A stretch of 34,236 nt of DNA from Frankia sp. AiPa1 (lineage in GTDB: Bacteria > Actinomycetota > Actinomycetes > Frankiales > Frankiaceae): positions 1 to 34,236 of the forward strand of contig NZ_JALKFZ020000135.1 of assembly GCF_023243075.1 (NCBI RefSeq). Reading direction: 5' to 3'. Every line of letters starts with the position of its first letter. The stretch's first letter is position 1. The translations under genes and the position numbers were made by a program. Below, piece after piece: positions 22,636 through 30,902 of this stretch. The notes below the pieces were generated by a model, which had not been told where the DNA came from, did no database searches, and was given only the letters and a program-made list of their open reading frames with translations.

Positions 22636-24201
22636 ATGAAAAGATCGATCCGTCGTCGCGTGCTGCGCCTGTTCATGCTGCCGATATCCATGGTGCTGGC
22701 CGGTGCTCTCGTGGCCGCGTGCTCCGGGTCTGGGGGCGTCACCACCGCCAGTTCGAGCGGTGATTCTGGTGTGATCAAATGGGCGTATATCAGTGACTTT
22801 CCCAGCTGGGACCCGGTGGTGGTCGGGGCCACCGGGGCCACCCAGGTCCTGTCGACGATCTACGAGCCGCTGTTCACCCTGGACGCGCAGGGAAAGGTCC
22901 AGCCGGCGCTTGCCACCGGCTGGGAATACAACGGCACCGGCACCCAGATCACCGTCACCCTGCGTTCCGGCCTCACCTTCCAGGACGGGTCACCGCTCAA
23001 CGCCGAGAGCGTCGCCTACAACGTCCAGCGACTCAAGACGCAGAAGAACTCCGCGCTGAAGGCCCTCTGGCAGGACGTCGTCTCGGCGACGGTCATCGAC
23101 GACACCCACGTCCGGCTCAACCTGAAGCAGGCCGACTACCAGCTCCCGTTCATCCTGGCCAACCGCTCGAGTCTGCTCGCCAGTGAGCGGGCCGCCAAGG
23201 CGGACGTGTCCGCACTCAACACGAACAGCCCCGTCGGCGCCGGCCCGTTCAAGGTTGTCAAGCTGGTGCCGGGATCGTCCGTAACCCTCGAGAAGTGGGA
23301 TGGCTACTGGGCGGCCAAGGACATCCACGTGAAGCGCATCACCATCTCGCTCAACGTGAACCCGGCCACGGTCCTGTCCGGCCTGCAGACCGGGGTCTAC
23401 AATTTCTCCACCAACTTCTCCGCCCAGAACGTGGCCCTGGCCAAGAAGAGCGGTCTGAACGTGGTCGCTGACGTGAGCCGCGGGTGGGGCGCGTACTTCC
23501 TGAGCCTCAACGTCAACAAGGCGCCGTTCAACAATCCCAAGGTGGTTGCGGCGGTCCAGAGTGCCATCAACCGCAGACAGCTCGTCAGCCAGCTGGGGTT
23601 CGGGCTCGCCAAGCCCACGGTGCAGCCCTTCTCGTCAACGTCGCCGGCCTATAATTCCGCTCTCGACAGCGAGTACACCTTCAACCCGACCAAGGCCAAG
23701 CAGCTGCTCGCCGAGGCGGGCTACCAGCCCGGCTCACTCACCATCGAGCTCGACATCATCACCAACCAGTTGAACGCGGCGAGTGAGCTCCTTCAGCAGC
23801 AGCTGCAGGACGTGGGCATCAACATAAAGATCAACGCGCAGACGGTCAGCCAGTTCTATACCGGCTACTACGGAAAGACCGACGTGTTCACGCTCTACGG
23901 CTGGGTGGGCCGGGACTCGAAGCTCGGCGCGCTCGACGACCAGTTCGGCCCGGGCGGCATCCTGAACCTGAGCGCGCCGACCAGCTCGCCGCAGTACGCC
24001 GCCGCCCGCCAGAAGGTGCTGTCGACCCCGCTGGACGCGCCGAACTACCAGCAGGTCCTGCAGGCGGCGACCAAGGCCGGTGTCGAGGGCGGCTCGAACA
24101 TCGCCCTGTACAGCACGCCGAACATCTACGTCACCGGAAAGTCGTTCTCCGCCTTTCCGGTGGTCGACGGCAGCTTCCGCTGGATCGGCCTGACCGTCTG
24201 A
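22636..24201 (+). CDS. Family 5 (Dpp/Opp-type) ABC substrate-binding lipoprotein
   Basis: This 521-residue protein has a twin-basic N-terminus and a lipobox ending in LVAAC (cysteine 29). The mature part follows the peptide/nickel-binding pattern: FPSWDPVVVGATGATQVLST, IYEPLFTLD, VTLRSGLTFQDGSPLNAESV, NSPVGAGPFKVV and VVAAVQSAINRRQLV. It captures the substrate outside the cell for the permeases downstream. The ATG at 22636 follows CTGAGGGATT. The gene lies 102 nt after the second LLM gene and is followed by a very stable hairpin before the third LLM gene, as often seen where the binding protein is made in excess. Its ligand is unknown. Confidence 0.9.
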   Translation: MKRSIRRRVLRLFMLPISMVLAGALVAACSGSGGVTTASSSGDSGVIKWAYISDFPSWDPVVVGATGATQVLSTIYEPLFTLDAQGKVQPALATGWEYNGTGTQITVTLRSGLTFQDGSPLNAESVAYNVQRLKTQKNSALKALWQDVVSATVIDDTHVRLNLKQADYQLPFILANRSSLLASERAAKADVSALNTNSPVGAGPFKVVKLVPGSSVTLEKWDGYWAAKDIHVKRITISLNVNPATVLSGLQTGVYNFSTNFSAQNVALAKKSGLNVVADVSRGWGAYFLSLNVNKAPFNNPKVVAAVQSAINRRQLVSQLGFGLAKPTVQPFSSTSPAYNSALDSEYTFNPTKAKQLLAEAGYQPGSLTIELDIITNQLNAASELLQQQLQDVGINIKINAQTVSQFYTGYYGKTDVFTLYGWVGRDSKLGALDDQFGPGGILNLSAPTSSPQYAAARQKVLSTPLDAPNYQQVLQAATKAGVEGGSNIALYSTPNIYVTGKSFSAFPVVDGSFRWIGLTV

Positions 24202-24212
24202 CCGTCCCATCA

Positions 24213-24262
24213 CCGAGTAGGCGGCCGACGGATCCCGCGCTGATCCGCGGCCGCCTACTCGG
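24213..24262 (+). terminator. Strong intra-operon hairpin after the binding-protein gene
   Basis: CCGAGTAGGCGGCCG (24213-24227) and CGGCCGCCTACTCGG (24248-24262) are perfect 15-nt reverse complements. The 20-nt loop contains a second pairing, GGATC with GATCC (24230-24234 and 24242-24246). It starts 12 nt after the binding-protein stop. No T-tract follows, so partial termination or 3'-end protection of the upstream mRNA is more likely than full termination. Confidence 0.75.
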
Positions 24263-24353
24263 CAGGCCGCCCGGCCCGCTCGACGCGTCCGCCGCTGCCG
24301 GATTCCCTGTGGCTGCCTGATCGTCGGTCCACCGCGCACACCGAGGAGAACCC

Positions 24354-25433
24354 ATGCCTGTCGACAGTGCGGCGTCGACGACACCGAGCCCGGCGCTCGC
24401 CCGCGGCCTCGATGCCCGAGGAGAACTCTCCGTGTTCCTGAGCACGCCGGCCGGAGAGGATCCCGGCCAGGTGTACCGCGAGGCCCTGGCGGCCATCCAG
24501 GACGCCGAGACACTGGGCTACTCGTGTGCCTGGGTGGCCGAGGCGCACTTCAGCTCGCACATCGGTATCCCCACGGCGCTCGGACTGCTCGCGGCGGCAA
24601 CCCAGGTGACCGATCGCATCCGGCTGGGAACAGCGGTCGTTCCGCTGGCCTTCGACAGCCCGCTTCGGCTTGCCGAGACGGCCGCACTGGTCAACGTGCT
24701 GAGTTCGCGGCGCCTGGAGTTCGGCGTCGGCAAGGGCAACCCGCTGGGATTCTCCACCGACGCGTACAACGCCTTCGGGCTCCACGAAGGCGACCGGGAC
24801 CAGCTCTTCTCCCGTTCCCTCGCCGCGGTGAAGAACGCACTCGGCGGGCCCATCGAGGCCGGTGACAAGCGGGTCGCCCTGTATCCGCCGGCCGGCGACC
24901 TGCTCGATCACATCTGGCAGGCAACGGGTGATCATGCCACCGCGGCGGCGGCCGGCGCCGCCGGCGACGGCCTGCTGCTGTTCCGCTCGACTCCGGACGG
25001 TGCGGCCGGGGACGTCCAGTCCCCGCTCATCGACAGCTACCTGACCTCGTTCCATGCCCGGAACACCGGACCGCGGATCGGCGTCTCGCGGTCGGTGCTG
25101 CTCGGATCGTCGCGCCGCGACGCGATAGCGCGTGCCACCGCGGACTTCGAAGCGCGTGCGGCCGAGCATCCTCGTCGCCCAGAGAACACCGACGCGACGT
25201 CGGTCGAGAAGTATCTGATCGACAGCGACATCGCCTTCGGCTCGGCGGACGATGTCGTCGAGACGCTCAACCACGACGCGGCGGTCAACCGGTCGTCCAC
25301 CTACCTGTTCAGCCTGCCGTTCGCGGCGACCGGCTCACCCGCGCACCGGGAGGGCCTCGAGGTGCTCGCCACCGAGGTCCACCCGCGGCTGCGGCGCCGC
25401 GACGACGCGCTCACGCCCCGGTTCGGGGGCTAG
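24354..25433 (+). CDS. LLM-class flavin-dependent oxidoreductase 3
   Basis: This 359-residue luciferase-like enzyme shows SCAWVAEAHFSSHIGIPTAL, IRLGTAVVPLAFDSPLRLAE, LEFGVGKGNPLGFS and a C-terminal barrel segment STYLFSLPFAATGSPAHREG. The ATG at 24354 has a clear GAGGAG ribosome-binding site. It is clearly related to the second LLM enzyme but not a recent copy. The first permease gene begins 3 nt after its stop, so the enzyme is co-expressed with the transporter that presumably supplies its substrate. Confidence 0.88.
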   Translation: MPVDSAASTTPSPALARGLDARGELSVFLSTPAGEDPGQVYREALAAIQDAETLGYSCAWVAEAHFSSHIGIPTALGLLAAATQVTDRIRLGTAVVPLAFDSPLRLAETAALVNVLSSRRLEFGVGKGNPLGFSTDAYNAFGLHEGDRDQLFSRSLAAVKNALGGPIEAGDKRVALYPPAGDLLDHIWQATGDHATAAAAGAAGDGLLLFRSTPDGAAGDVQSPLIDSYLTSFHARNTGPRIGVSRSVLLGSSRRDAIARATADFEARAAEHPRRPENTDATSVEKYLIDSDIAFGSADDVVETLNHDAAVNRSSTYLFSLPFAATGSPAHREGLEVLATEVHPRLRRRDDALTPRFGG

Positions 25434-25436
25434 CCG

Positions 25437-26453
25437 ATGGCGATCGCGGTGGCGCCGGCCCGGCCGACGAGCCGAACACGTACGTCGAAGCGTCGCGCTC
25501 GACGCACTCTCGTGGTCCTGGGTAGACTGGTGGCCGCCTTCATCCCGGTCTTCCTGCTCGGCTCGTTCTTCACGTTTCTCCTGGGCACGCTGAGCGGCCT
25601 GAATCCCGCCACCCTGCAACTGGGCGAGGCGGCCACGCCGCAGGCCGTGCACGACCTCGAGAAGCAGTGGGGCCTCGACCGGCCGTTCCTGGTCCAGTAC
25701 GTCGACTGGTTCGGCAAGGTACTGCGCGGAGACTTCGGTAGAAGCTGGGTCAACGGGAACTCGGTGAGCTCGCTTCTGACCGGCCGTGCGATCATCAGTC
25801 TGTCGGCCGCCGGGCTGGCGCTTCTGATCGGCATCGTGGTCGGATTCGCGCTGGGCGCGCTCGCCGCGCACTACGAGTCCACCTGGGTGGACCGCACGGT
25901 CACGATTTTCGCGTCGGTGATGTCGGTGCTGCCGCCGTTCATCGTCGGCGTGGTCCTCATCGATATCTTCGCCGTGAACCTGAACTGGCTTCCCGCGGCG
26001 GGATATGCGTCGTTCGACGCCGGATTCGGGCCCTGGCTGAGTCACATCATCCTGCCCGCGCTCGCGTTGAGCTTCGACACGGTCGCCGACGTCGCCCGGC
26101 AGCTGCGGGTCGGCCTGGTCACGGCCAAGCGGGAGAACTACGTCGTCGGCGCGGTGGTGCGCGGTCTGAGCGGCCGCCGGATCTTCCTCGTCCACGTGCT
26201 GCGCAACGGGGTCGGCCCGGCGGTGGCCGTGCTCGGGCTGAAATTCCCCAACCTGCTCGGCGGTGCCGTCGTCACCGAGTCGATCTTCCAGCTTTCCGGC
26301 TACGGCATGTTCGCCAGCGAGTCGGCGATCAAGGGCGATGTGCCCGCCGTCCAGGCCGTGCTGGTGGTCGCCGTGCTTCTCGTCGTGCTCTTCAACCTGC
26401 TGGTGAACCTCCTACTCACGCGGCTCATTCCGGCTGCCTCGCGAGGAGTCTGA
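25437..26453 (+). CDS. DppB-type ABC permease
   Basis: This 338-residue inner-membrane permease has about six hydrophobic segments. The N-terminal region contains the DppB-family signature around WGLDRPFLVQYVDWFGKVL and RGDFGRSW. The cytoplasmic EAA-type loop reads ARQLRVGLVTAKRENYVVGA. The ATG start lies 3 nt after the third LLM gene, so initiation may be coupled; an Arg/Lys-rich stretch precedes the first helix. It forms the channel with the fused permease-ATPase that follows. Confidence 0.9.
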   Translation: MAIAVAPARPTSRTRTSKRRARRTLVVLGRLVAAFIPVFLLGSFFTFLLGTLSGLNPATLQLGEAATPQAVHDLEKQWGLDRPFLVQYVDWFGKVLRGDFGRSWVNGNSVSSLLTGRAIISLSAAGLALLIGIVVGFALGALAAHYESTWVDRTVTIFASVMSVLPPFIVGVVLIDIFAVNLNWLPAAGYASFDAGFGPWLSHIILPALALSFDTVADVARQLRVGLVTAKRENYVVGAVVRGLSGRRIFLVHVLRNGVGPAVAVLGLKFPNLLGGAVVTESIFQLSGYGMFASESAIKGDVPAVQAVLVVAVLLVVLFNLLVNLLLTRLIPAASRGV

Positions 26454-26455
26454 CC

Positions 26456-28252
26456 GTGCTGAAACTCGTGTGGCGGCTGGCCAGCGGCCGGGTCGCGATA
26501 GTGCTGGTGGCCCTCATCGCGTTGCTGGCGACGTTCGGTTCGCTGCTCGCTCCCGACGCGCCGAACCGGGCGGGGGCGACCCAGCTTCAGGATCCCTCCG
26601 GAGCGCACCTGCTCGGGACCGACTATCTGGGCCGGGACGTCCTGAGCCGGCTGCTGGCCGGCGCACCCCTGAGTATCTGGGGTGCGTTGCTGGTCGCCGC
26701 CATCGCCCTGGTGTTCGGGGGGCTGCCGGGAATCCTCTCGGTCTATCTGGGCCGGGTGTTCGAGTGGGTGAGCCTGCGGGTCATCGACACCCTGATCGCG
26801 CTGCCCTTCCTGGTGTTCGCGGTGGCGATGACGGCGCTGTTGGGCAACGGCGTCATCCAGGCGCTGTTCGCGGTGGGATTCCTGCTGGCGCCGGTCTTCT
26901 ACCGGGTGGCCAGGGCGGCCACGCTCTCGGTGGCGCGCTCGCAGTACGTCGAGGCGGCGATCCTCTCCGGGGCCTCCACCTGGTGGATCGTGCGCAAACA
27001 CGTCTGGGCCAAGGTGATGCCGCCGATCGCCATCGCGTTGTCCACCACCATCGGAATCGGTCTGGTGGTCATCGCCAGCCTGACGTTCCTGAGTATCGGG
27101 GTGAAACCGCCGACGGCGACCTGGGGTGGGATTCTGGCCTCCGACCTGCAATACATTGCGATCCAGCCGTACGCGCCGATCGCGCCGATCGCTCTCATTC
27201 TCATCTCGGTGCTGGCCTGCAACCTGTTCGCGGACGCCGCCCGCGATGTGTCGGGGGAGGCCGGTCGCGCGCTGCTGAGCGCCCGGGCGGTAAAGAAGAC
27301 CGCCCGCTCCGAACGTCAGGCGCAATCCCGGACCAACCTCGTCACGCTCGACGAGAGGCCCTCGCCCAGGCAGGGCGAGCTGGCCAGGCAGGGCGAACAG
27401 GACGAGGAGGGCGAGCAGGGAGCCGGGCTGTCGGATGTGGTCCTGGATGTGCGTGATCTTCGGATCGCCAACGCGCTCGTCGGTGAGAATCTGGTCAGGA
27501 GCGTCAGCTTCGCGTTGCGCCGTGGGCGGATTCTCGGGATCGTCGGTGAGTCCGGTAGCGGAAAGACCCTGACCTGCCGCGCCGTACTCGGCATCCTGCC
27601 CAAGCCGATCGAGCGGACCGGCGGCCACGTCGACATCCTGGGCCGCAGGACCGCCGACCTGCGCAGGCAGGACTGGCTCGACGTCCGTGGCGATGTCATC
27701 TCCGCCGTCTTCCAGGATCCGGGTTCGTACCTCAACCCGTCGATCCCGCTGGGCAAGCAGGTCCAGGAGGTGCTGCGGGTCAAGAAGGGGCTTTCCCGCA
27801 GGCAGGCCAGACAGGAGACGCTTCGCCTGTTCGCGGCGGTGCACCTGCGCGAGCCCGAGCTGGTCTACGAGCAGTACGTCCACGAGTTGTCCGGCGGCAT
27901 GCTCCAGCGCGTCCTGATCGCGACCGCCATCGCCCTGCACCCCGACATCCTGGTGGCGGACGAGGCGACGACGGCCCTGGACGTGACGGTGCAGGCCGAG
28001 ATTCTCGATCTGCTCGTCGAGCTGAAGGAGCAGGAGGGGTTGTCGCTGGTCGTCGTCTCACACGACCTGGCCGTGGTGGCGCAGCTGTGCGACGACGTCC
28101 TGGTCATGAAGTCGGGTGACGTGGTCGAGCACGGCCCCGCCCGCCAGGTTCTGACCTCGCCGCACCATGAGTACACCAAGCTTCTCATCGCCGAGCATGA
28201 GCGCTACGGACTGGATCGCTACATCCGGGCCAAGGAGTTGGACGTTGTCTGA
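26456..28252 (+). CDS. Fused DppC permease-DppD ATPase
   Basis: This 598-residue protein combines two transporter parts. Residues 1 to about 275 are a DppC-type permease (LLGTDYLGRDVLSRLLAGAP; EAA loop with SQYVEAAILSGASTWWIVRK). A charged Gln/Glu/Arg-rich linker follows (about 280-320). The rest is an ABC ATPase with Walker A GESGSGKT (364-371), signature LSGGM (478-482), Walker B ILVADE (498-503) and the switch segment VVSHDLAVV. The GTG at 26456 follows AGGAG and lies 2 nt after the DppB stop. There is no frameshift or internal stop, so the fusion is real in this sequence. The linker DNA is repetitive and may vary. Confidence 0.9.
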   Translation: MLKLVWRLASGRVAIVLVALIALLATFGSLLAPDAPNRAGATQLQDPSGAHLLGTDYLGRDVLSRLLAGAPLSIWGALLVAAIALVFGGLPGILSVYLGRVFEWVSLRVIDTLIALPFLVFAVAMTALLGNGVIQALFAVGFLLAPVFYRVARAATLSVARSQYVEAAILSGASTWWIVRKHVWAKVMPPIAIALSTTIGIGLVVIASLTFLSIGVKPPTATWGGILASDLQYIAIQPYAPIAPIALILISVLACNLFADAARDVSGEAGRALLSARAVKKTARSERQAQSRTNLVTLDERPSPRQGELARQGEQDEEGEQGAGLSDVVLDVRDLRIANALVGENLVRSVSFALRRGRILGIVGESGSGKTLTCRAVLGILPKPIERTGGHVDILGRRTADLRRQDWLDVRGDVISAVFQDPGSYLNPSIPLGKQVQEVLRVKKGLSRRQARQETLRLFAAVHLREPELVYEQYVHELSGGMLQRVLIATAIALHPDILVADEATTALDVTVQAEILDLLVELKEQEGLSLVVVSHDLAVVAQLCDDVLVMKSGDVVEHGPARQVLTSPHHEYTKLLIAEHERYGLDRYIRAKELDVV

Positions 28253-29102
28253 GACCGGTCCGTTTCTGAGTATCGAAGGTCTGAATGTTCATTTCGGCAG
28301 ACGGCGAGGCAAGCGGCAGATCATCCGCTCGGCTGGGCTCGGGGTGGACGCGGGTGAGATCGTGGGGCTGATCGGCGAGAGCGGGTCGGGCAAGTCCACG
28401 ATCGCCCGCGCCGTCCTCGGGCTGGTCAGGGCCTCTGGTGGGAGTATCCGCGTCGGCGGCGAGGAGGTGACCACGTTCTCCCGCTCGCGCTGGCGGGACT
28501 TCTGGCGCCGCGGCGTGGTGCAGTACGTCTTCCAGGATCCGCTGCGCAGCCTGGACGCCGACCTGGTGATCGCGGACTCGATCGCCGAGCCGCTGCGCAT
28601 CCGCGGCGGCCTCGCCCGGGCCGAGATCGACGAGGCGGTGCGGAGGTTCGCGGCCACCGTCAGGCTGGATGAGTCGCTGCTGTCGCGGCACCCGGGGGAG
28701 CTGTCGGGCGGGCAGCGGCAACGGGCGGCCATCGCCCGCGCCCTGACGACGCGGCCCCGGCTGATCATCCTCGACGAGCCGGTCAGCGCCCTCGACGCGG
28801 CCAGCCGGGTGCAGGTCCTGGCCAGTCTGACCGGTCTGCGCACGGCCGGGGTGGGGCTTCTCTACATCTCCCATGATCTGGGCTCCGTGGCCGGCATCAC
28901 CGACCGCACGGTGGTGCTCTATCAGGGCTCCGTCGTCGAGCACGGTCCCACCGCGGAACTGGTCAACGAGCCACGGCATCCGTACACCCGCCTGCTCGTC
29001 GGGTCCGCGCCGACGCTGTCCGGCACCTCGCTCGACCGCCTGGAACGCCATCGGCTCAGGGCCGAACTAGGCCTCGACGCACCGTCCGACCGGCCGGGTT
29101 GA
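28245..29102 (+). CDS. DppF-type ABC ATPase
   Basis: This 285-residue ATPase has Walker A GESGSGKS (44-51), QDPLRSLDA in the Q-loop, signature ELSGGQRQR and Walker B LIILDEPVSALD. The C-terminal HPYTRLLVGSAP is typical of oligopeptide-transporter ATPases. I chose the TTG at 28245 because AAGGAG lies 8 nt upstream and the frame then overlaps the fused gene by 8 bp; an ATG at 28167 would add 26 residues antiparallel to family expectation. It forms the second half of the ATPase pair with the fused protein and ends the importer operon. Confidence 0.9.
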   Translation: MSETGPFLSIEGLNVHFGRRRGKRQIIRSAGLGVDAGEIVGLIGESGSGKSTIARAVLGLVRASGGSIRVGGEEVTTFSRSRWRDFWRRGVVQYVFQDPLRSLDADLVIADSIAEPLRIRGGLARAEIDEAVRRFAATVRLDESLLSRHPGELSGGQRQRAAIARALTTRPRLIILDEPVSALDAASRVQVLASLTGLRTAGVGLLYISHDLGSVAGITDRTVVLYQGSVVEHGPTAELVNEPRHPYTRLLVGSAPTLSGTSLDRLERHRLRAELGLDAPSDRPG

Positions 29103-29493
29103 CGGCCTCGCGCACCGCGGGCGGTCGGGATACGGCGGACACACCGGGCCAACCACCCGCGTGGCGGTCCGACCCCCGCGCAGATGCGGCCATCATCCCG
29201 CCGGAGCCGGTCAAGCTGGTCCGGGCGGTTCACGAAGGCCAGGACGCCATGGTCGGATGCGCCTCCACCCGCGGATCGCCTGGGGTGTCGTAGGTCTCAT
29301 CTGATGGCCGCTGCGGCGCTGCGCCGGTCCAAAAACGGCGACCCGATCCACGAGAACGCAGGTAACGGGCCGGGAATTTGACATATGGCAAGATCGAACA
29401 GTTCGGCTGTATTCGGTGGCCTCGCCCCGACGTGTTCCCTATGCTGCTGTTGTTGGCATTCGGGACATTCTCTTCGCAGTGGACGGGGAAACA
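29103..29493. other. Spacer before the toxin-like pair, with a -35-like TTGACA
   Basis: No gene is evident in this 391-bp stretch. Base composition becomes less GC-rich from about 29320. A consensus -35-like TTGACA lies at 29378-29383, but the best -10-like sequence (TGTATT, 29408-29413) is too far away for a normal sigma-70 promoter. The segment marks the border between the importer operon and the accessory block to its right. Confidence 0.4.
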
Positions 29494-29985
29494 ATGTGGC
29501 CGTCTCGGGCTCGCCTGACCGCGCTTTTGGCGACGCTTTTCCTGGCACTCTCTCTGCAGGTGGCACTGCCGGCCCTGGCGGCGGACTCCGGTCCGTACAG
29601 GATCTTGGGCTGGTATCCGACCACCTGTAATCTGCTGCCGTGCATCAAGTATGACCGGGTTCCCCTGCGTTACGGTTACTACAAGCCGGGAGACTATCTC
29701 GGGCGAGGGGAGAGTGGATTCGGAAGGGTCAAGATCGAGGAAAAGCATGACGGCGAGCTGACCTGGCCGCAGATCGAGGACACCCTATTCCACCCGGAAC
29801 AGGTCAAGCTGGATAAGAACAGCAGCACGAAAGTTGTCTTTCGAAAGAGGTTCACCGGTAGGTGTGGCTGCCCGATTCCGCACAGCCGGACGTGGTGGGC
29901 AAGGGTGGTGGTCGAGTATGCGCCGAGCAGGAGTGCGCCGGATCAGGCGCCGCTTGGTATCCTGACGGCGTATCATGAGGTATGA
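29494..29985 (+). CDS. Secreted protein resembling BECR-fold RNase toxins
   Basis: This 163-residue protein starts at the ATG at 29494 (preceded by GGGGAA) and has a signal peptide with cleavage likely near residue 30 (ALPALAA). The mature domain contains GFGRVKIEEKH (75-85), then a helix WPQIEDTLFHPEQVK, a beta-rich middle (TKVVFRKRF), WWARVVVEY and a final GILTAYHEV. A histidine after G-x-G-x3-I/K-x2-KH and a C-terminal TAY strand are features of barnase/EndoU/colicin E5-D/RelE-like (BECR) ribonuclease toxin domains. Two cysteine pairs (C45/C50, C124/C126) suit an exported protein. The gene is less GC-rich than its neighbours. Toxin activity is inferred. Confidence 0.65.
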   Translation: MWPSRARLTALLATLFLALSLQVALPALAADSGPYRILGWYPTTCNLLPCIKYDRVPLRYGYYKPGDYLGRGESGFGRVKIEEKHDGELTWPQIEDTLFHPEQVKLDKNSSTKVVFRKRFTGRCGCPIPHSRTWWARVVVEYAPSRSAPDQAPLGILTAYHEV

Positions 29986-30389
29986 GTACCGACCAGGGTG
30001 CACGGCTGGCCGATGAGTTCCTTTCGCAGGTTCTCCGCCTCAGTCGGTCTCCCGACCCCGGAGTGACAATTTTTGGATCCTGGGTCGACCGCGGAGCTGA
30101 ACCCTCACCTGCCGTATGTGTCGTATACAAGAATGCCAAGCATCCTCATGTCGCCGACGTGCTGGTAGGTATACGCTGGCCGATCGATGTTTCGACCGGG
30201 CCGGAGGAAGAAGAGGAACTGGGGCCGGCGGAGTGGGCTGGGTCCCTCTTTTCAAGCTACATCGAGGAACCTCTCGGCACGACGGTCAACCGCCTCCGGC
30301 GCGACCAGCATGGTATCGGCTGGTTCGGATACATCTCCGACCCATTGCCCGACGTGCCTGACGACCTGCTGCGCCAGCTTCGGGCGTGA
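29982..30389 (+). CDS. Hypothetical cytoplasmic partner, possible immunity protein
   Basis: This 135-residue protein has no signal peptide or membrane segment. The ATG at 29982 overlaps the stop of the secreted protein (ATGA), so the two are translated together. It is acidic in the middle (GPEEEEELGPAEW) and has an aromatic C-terminal part (GIGWFGYISDPLPDVPDD). A small, acidic, overlapping downstream gene is typical for an immunity protein that neutralises a toxin before export. I recognise no named family, and a different role is possible. Confidence 0.6.
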   Translation: MSTDQGARLADEFLSQVLRLSRSPDPGVTIFGSWVDRGAEPSPAVCVVYKNAKHPHVADVLVGIRWPIDVSTGPEEEEELGPAEWAGSLFSSYIEEPLGTTVNRLRRDQHGIGWFGYISDPLPDVPDDLLRQLRA

Positions 30390-30399
30390 GCAGGTTCCA

Positions 30400-30820
30400 G
30401 ACCGAGCGGGGCACGTGGTCTCGGCTGCCAGGCGGAGATCGGCGGCGACTTCTACGACGCGTTCGAGACGCCGACCGGTCACGCCGCCGTCGTCATCGGC
30501 GACGTGCAGGGCCGCTGGGCATCGACGGGCCCGCCGCCCGACATCGAGACAATCCCGGTGCGGCCGGGACCCGCATCCTGCTGTTCACCGACGGCCTGGT
30601 CGAACGGCGCGGCCACCCCATCGCCGACAGCATGGACGATGTCGTCCGCTTCGTCGCCGAGGCTCATGCCCGCGCCCGCACCGCCGCGACATCCGGGCAG
30701 CTCGCTCTGCGCGACCTCGCCGATCAGCTCATGGTTGCCGCCGGCGACGCGCAGGACGACGTGGCCCTCGTCATCGCCGAGGCCCGGGAGGACGACGCCC
30801 CTGCCCGCCACCGCGCGTGA
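30400..30820 (+). pseudogene. Broken SpoIIE/PP2C-type phosphatase
   Basis: Pieces of a SpoIIE-type serine phosphatase are visible in different frames. CQAEIGGDFYDAFETPTGHA and AVVIGDVQG give the metal-binding first part. Next come PLGID in one frame, PPPDIETIPVRPG in another, then TRILLFTDGLVERRG and LADQLMVAAGDAQDDVALVI, the normal C-terminal part. About 100-120 residues of the middle of the domain are absent and at least two frame changes occur. No intact enzyme can be produced. Such phosphatases normally act on anti-sigma-factor antagonists. Confidence 0.7.
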
Positions 30821-30902
30821 CGACGGGTCGGCCCCGGAAAACCACACCCCCACTCACCAGCGCCGCCACCACCCCCGAAACCCATCACGGACAGCGAGAT
30901 TC
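30796..30902 (+). repeat. Dispersed repeat copy B
   Basis: This segment is the counterpart, in opposite orientation, of 200-364. Matching blocks are 30813-30826, 30830-30843 and 30855-30902; the last is 42/48 identical to copy A. Copy B lacks the palindromic insert found in copy A. It starts in the tail of the broken phosphatase and ends next to the truncated transposase. Confidence 0.75.

Noticed and set aside
26300..27940. A 546-codon minus-strand frame opposite the permease genes
   Set aside because: It is antisense to clear DppB/DppC-DppD coding sequence and has a typical antisense composition.
28167..28244. Earlier ATG start for the DppF-type ATPase
   Set aside because: The 26 added residues overlap the previous gene and lack family features, whereas the TTG at 28245 has AAGGAG at the right distance.
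29378..29413. TTGACA with a downstream TGTATT as a promoter for the toxin-like pair
   Set aside because: The spacing of 24 nt is too long for a standard promoter, so it is only mentioned in the spacer entry.
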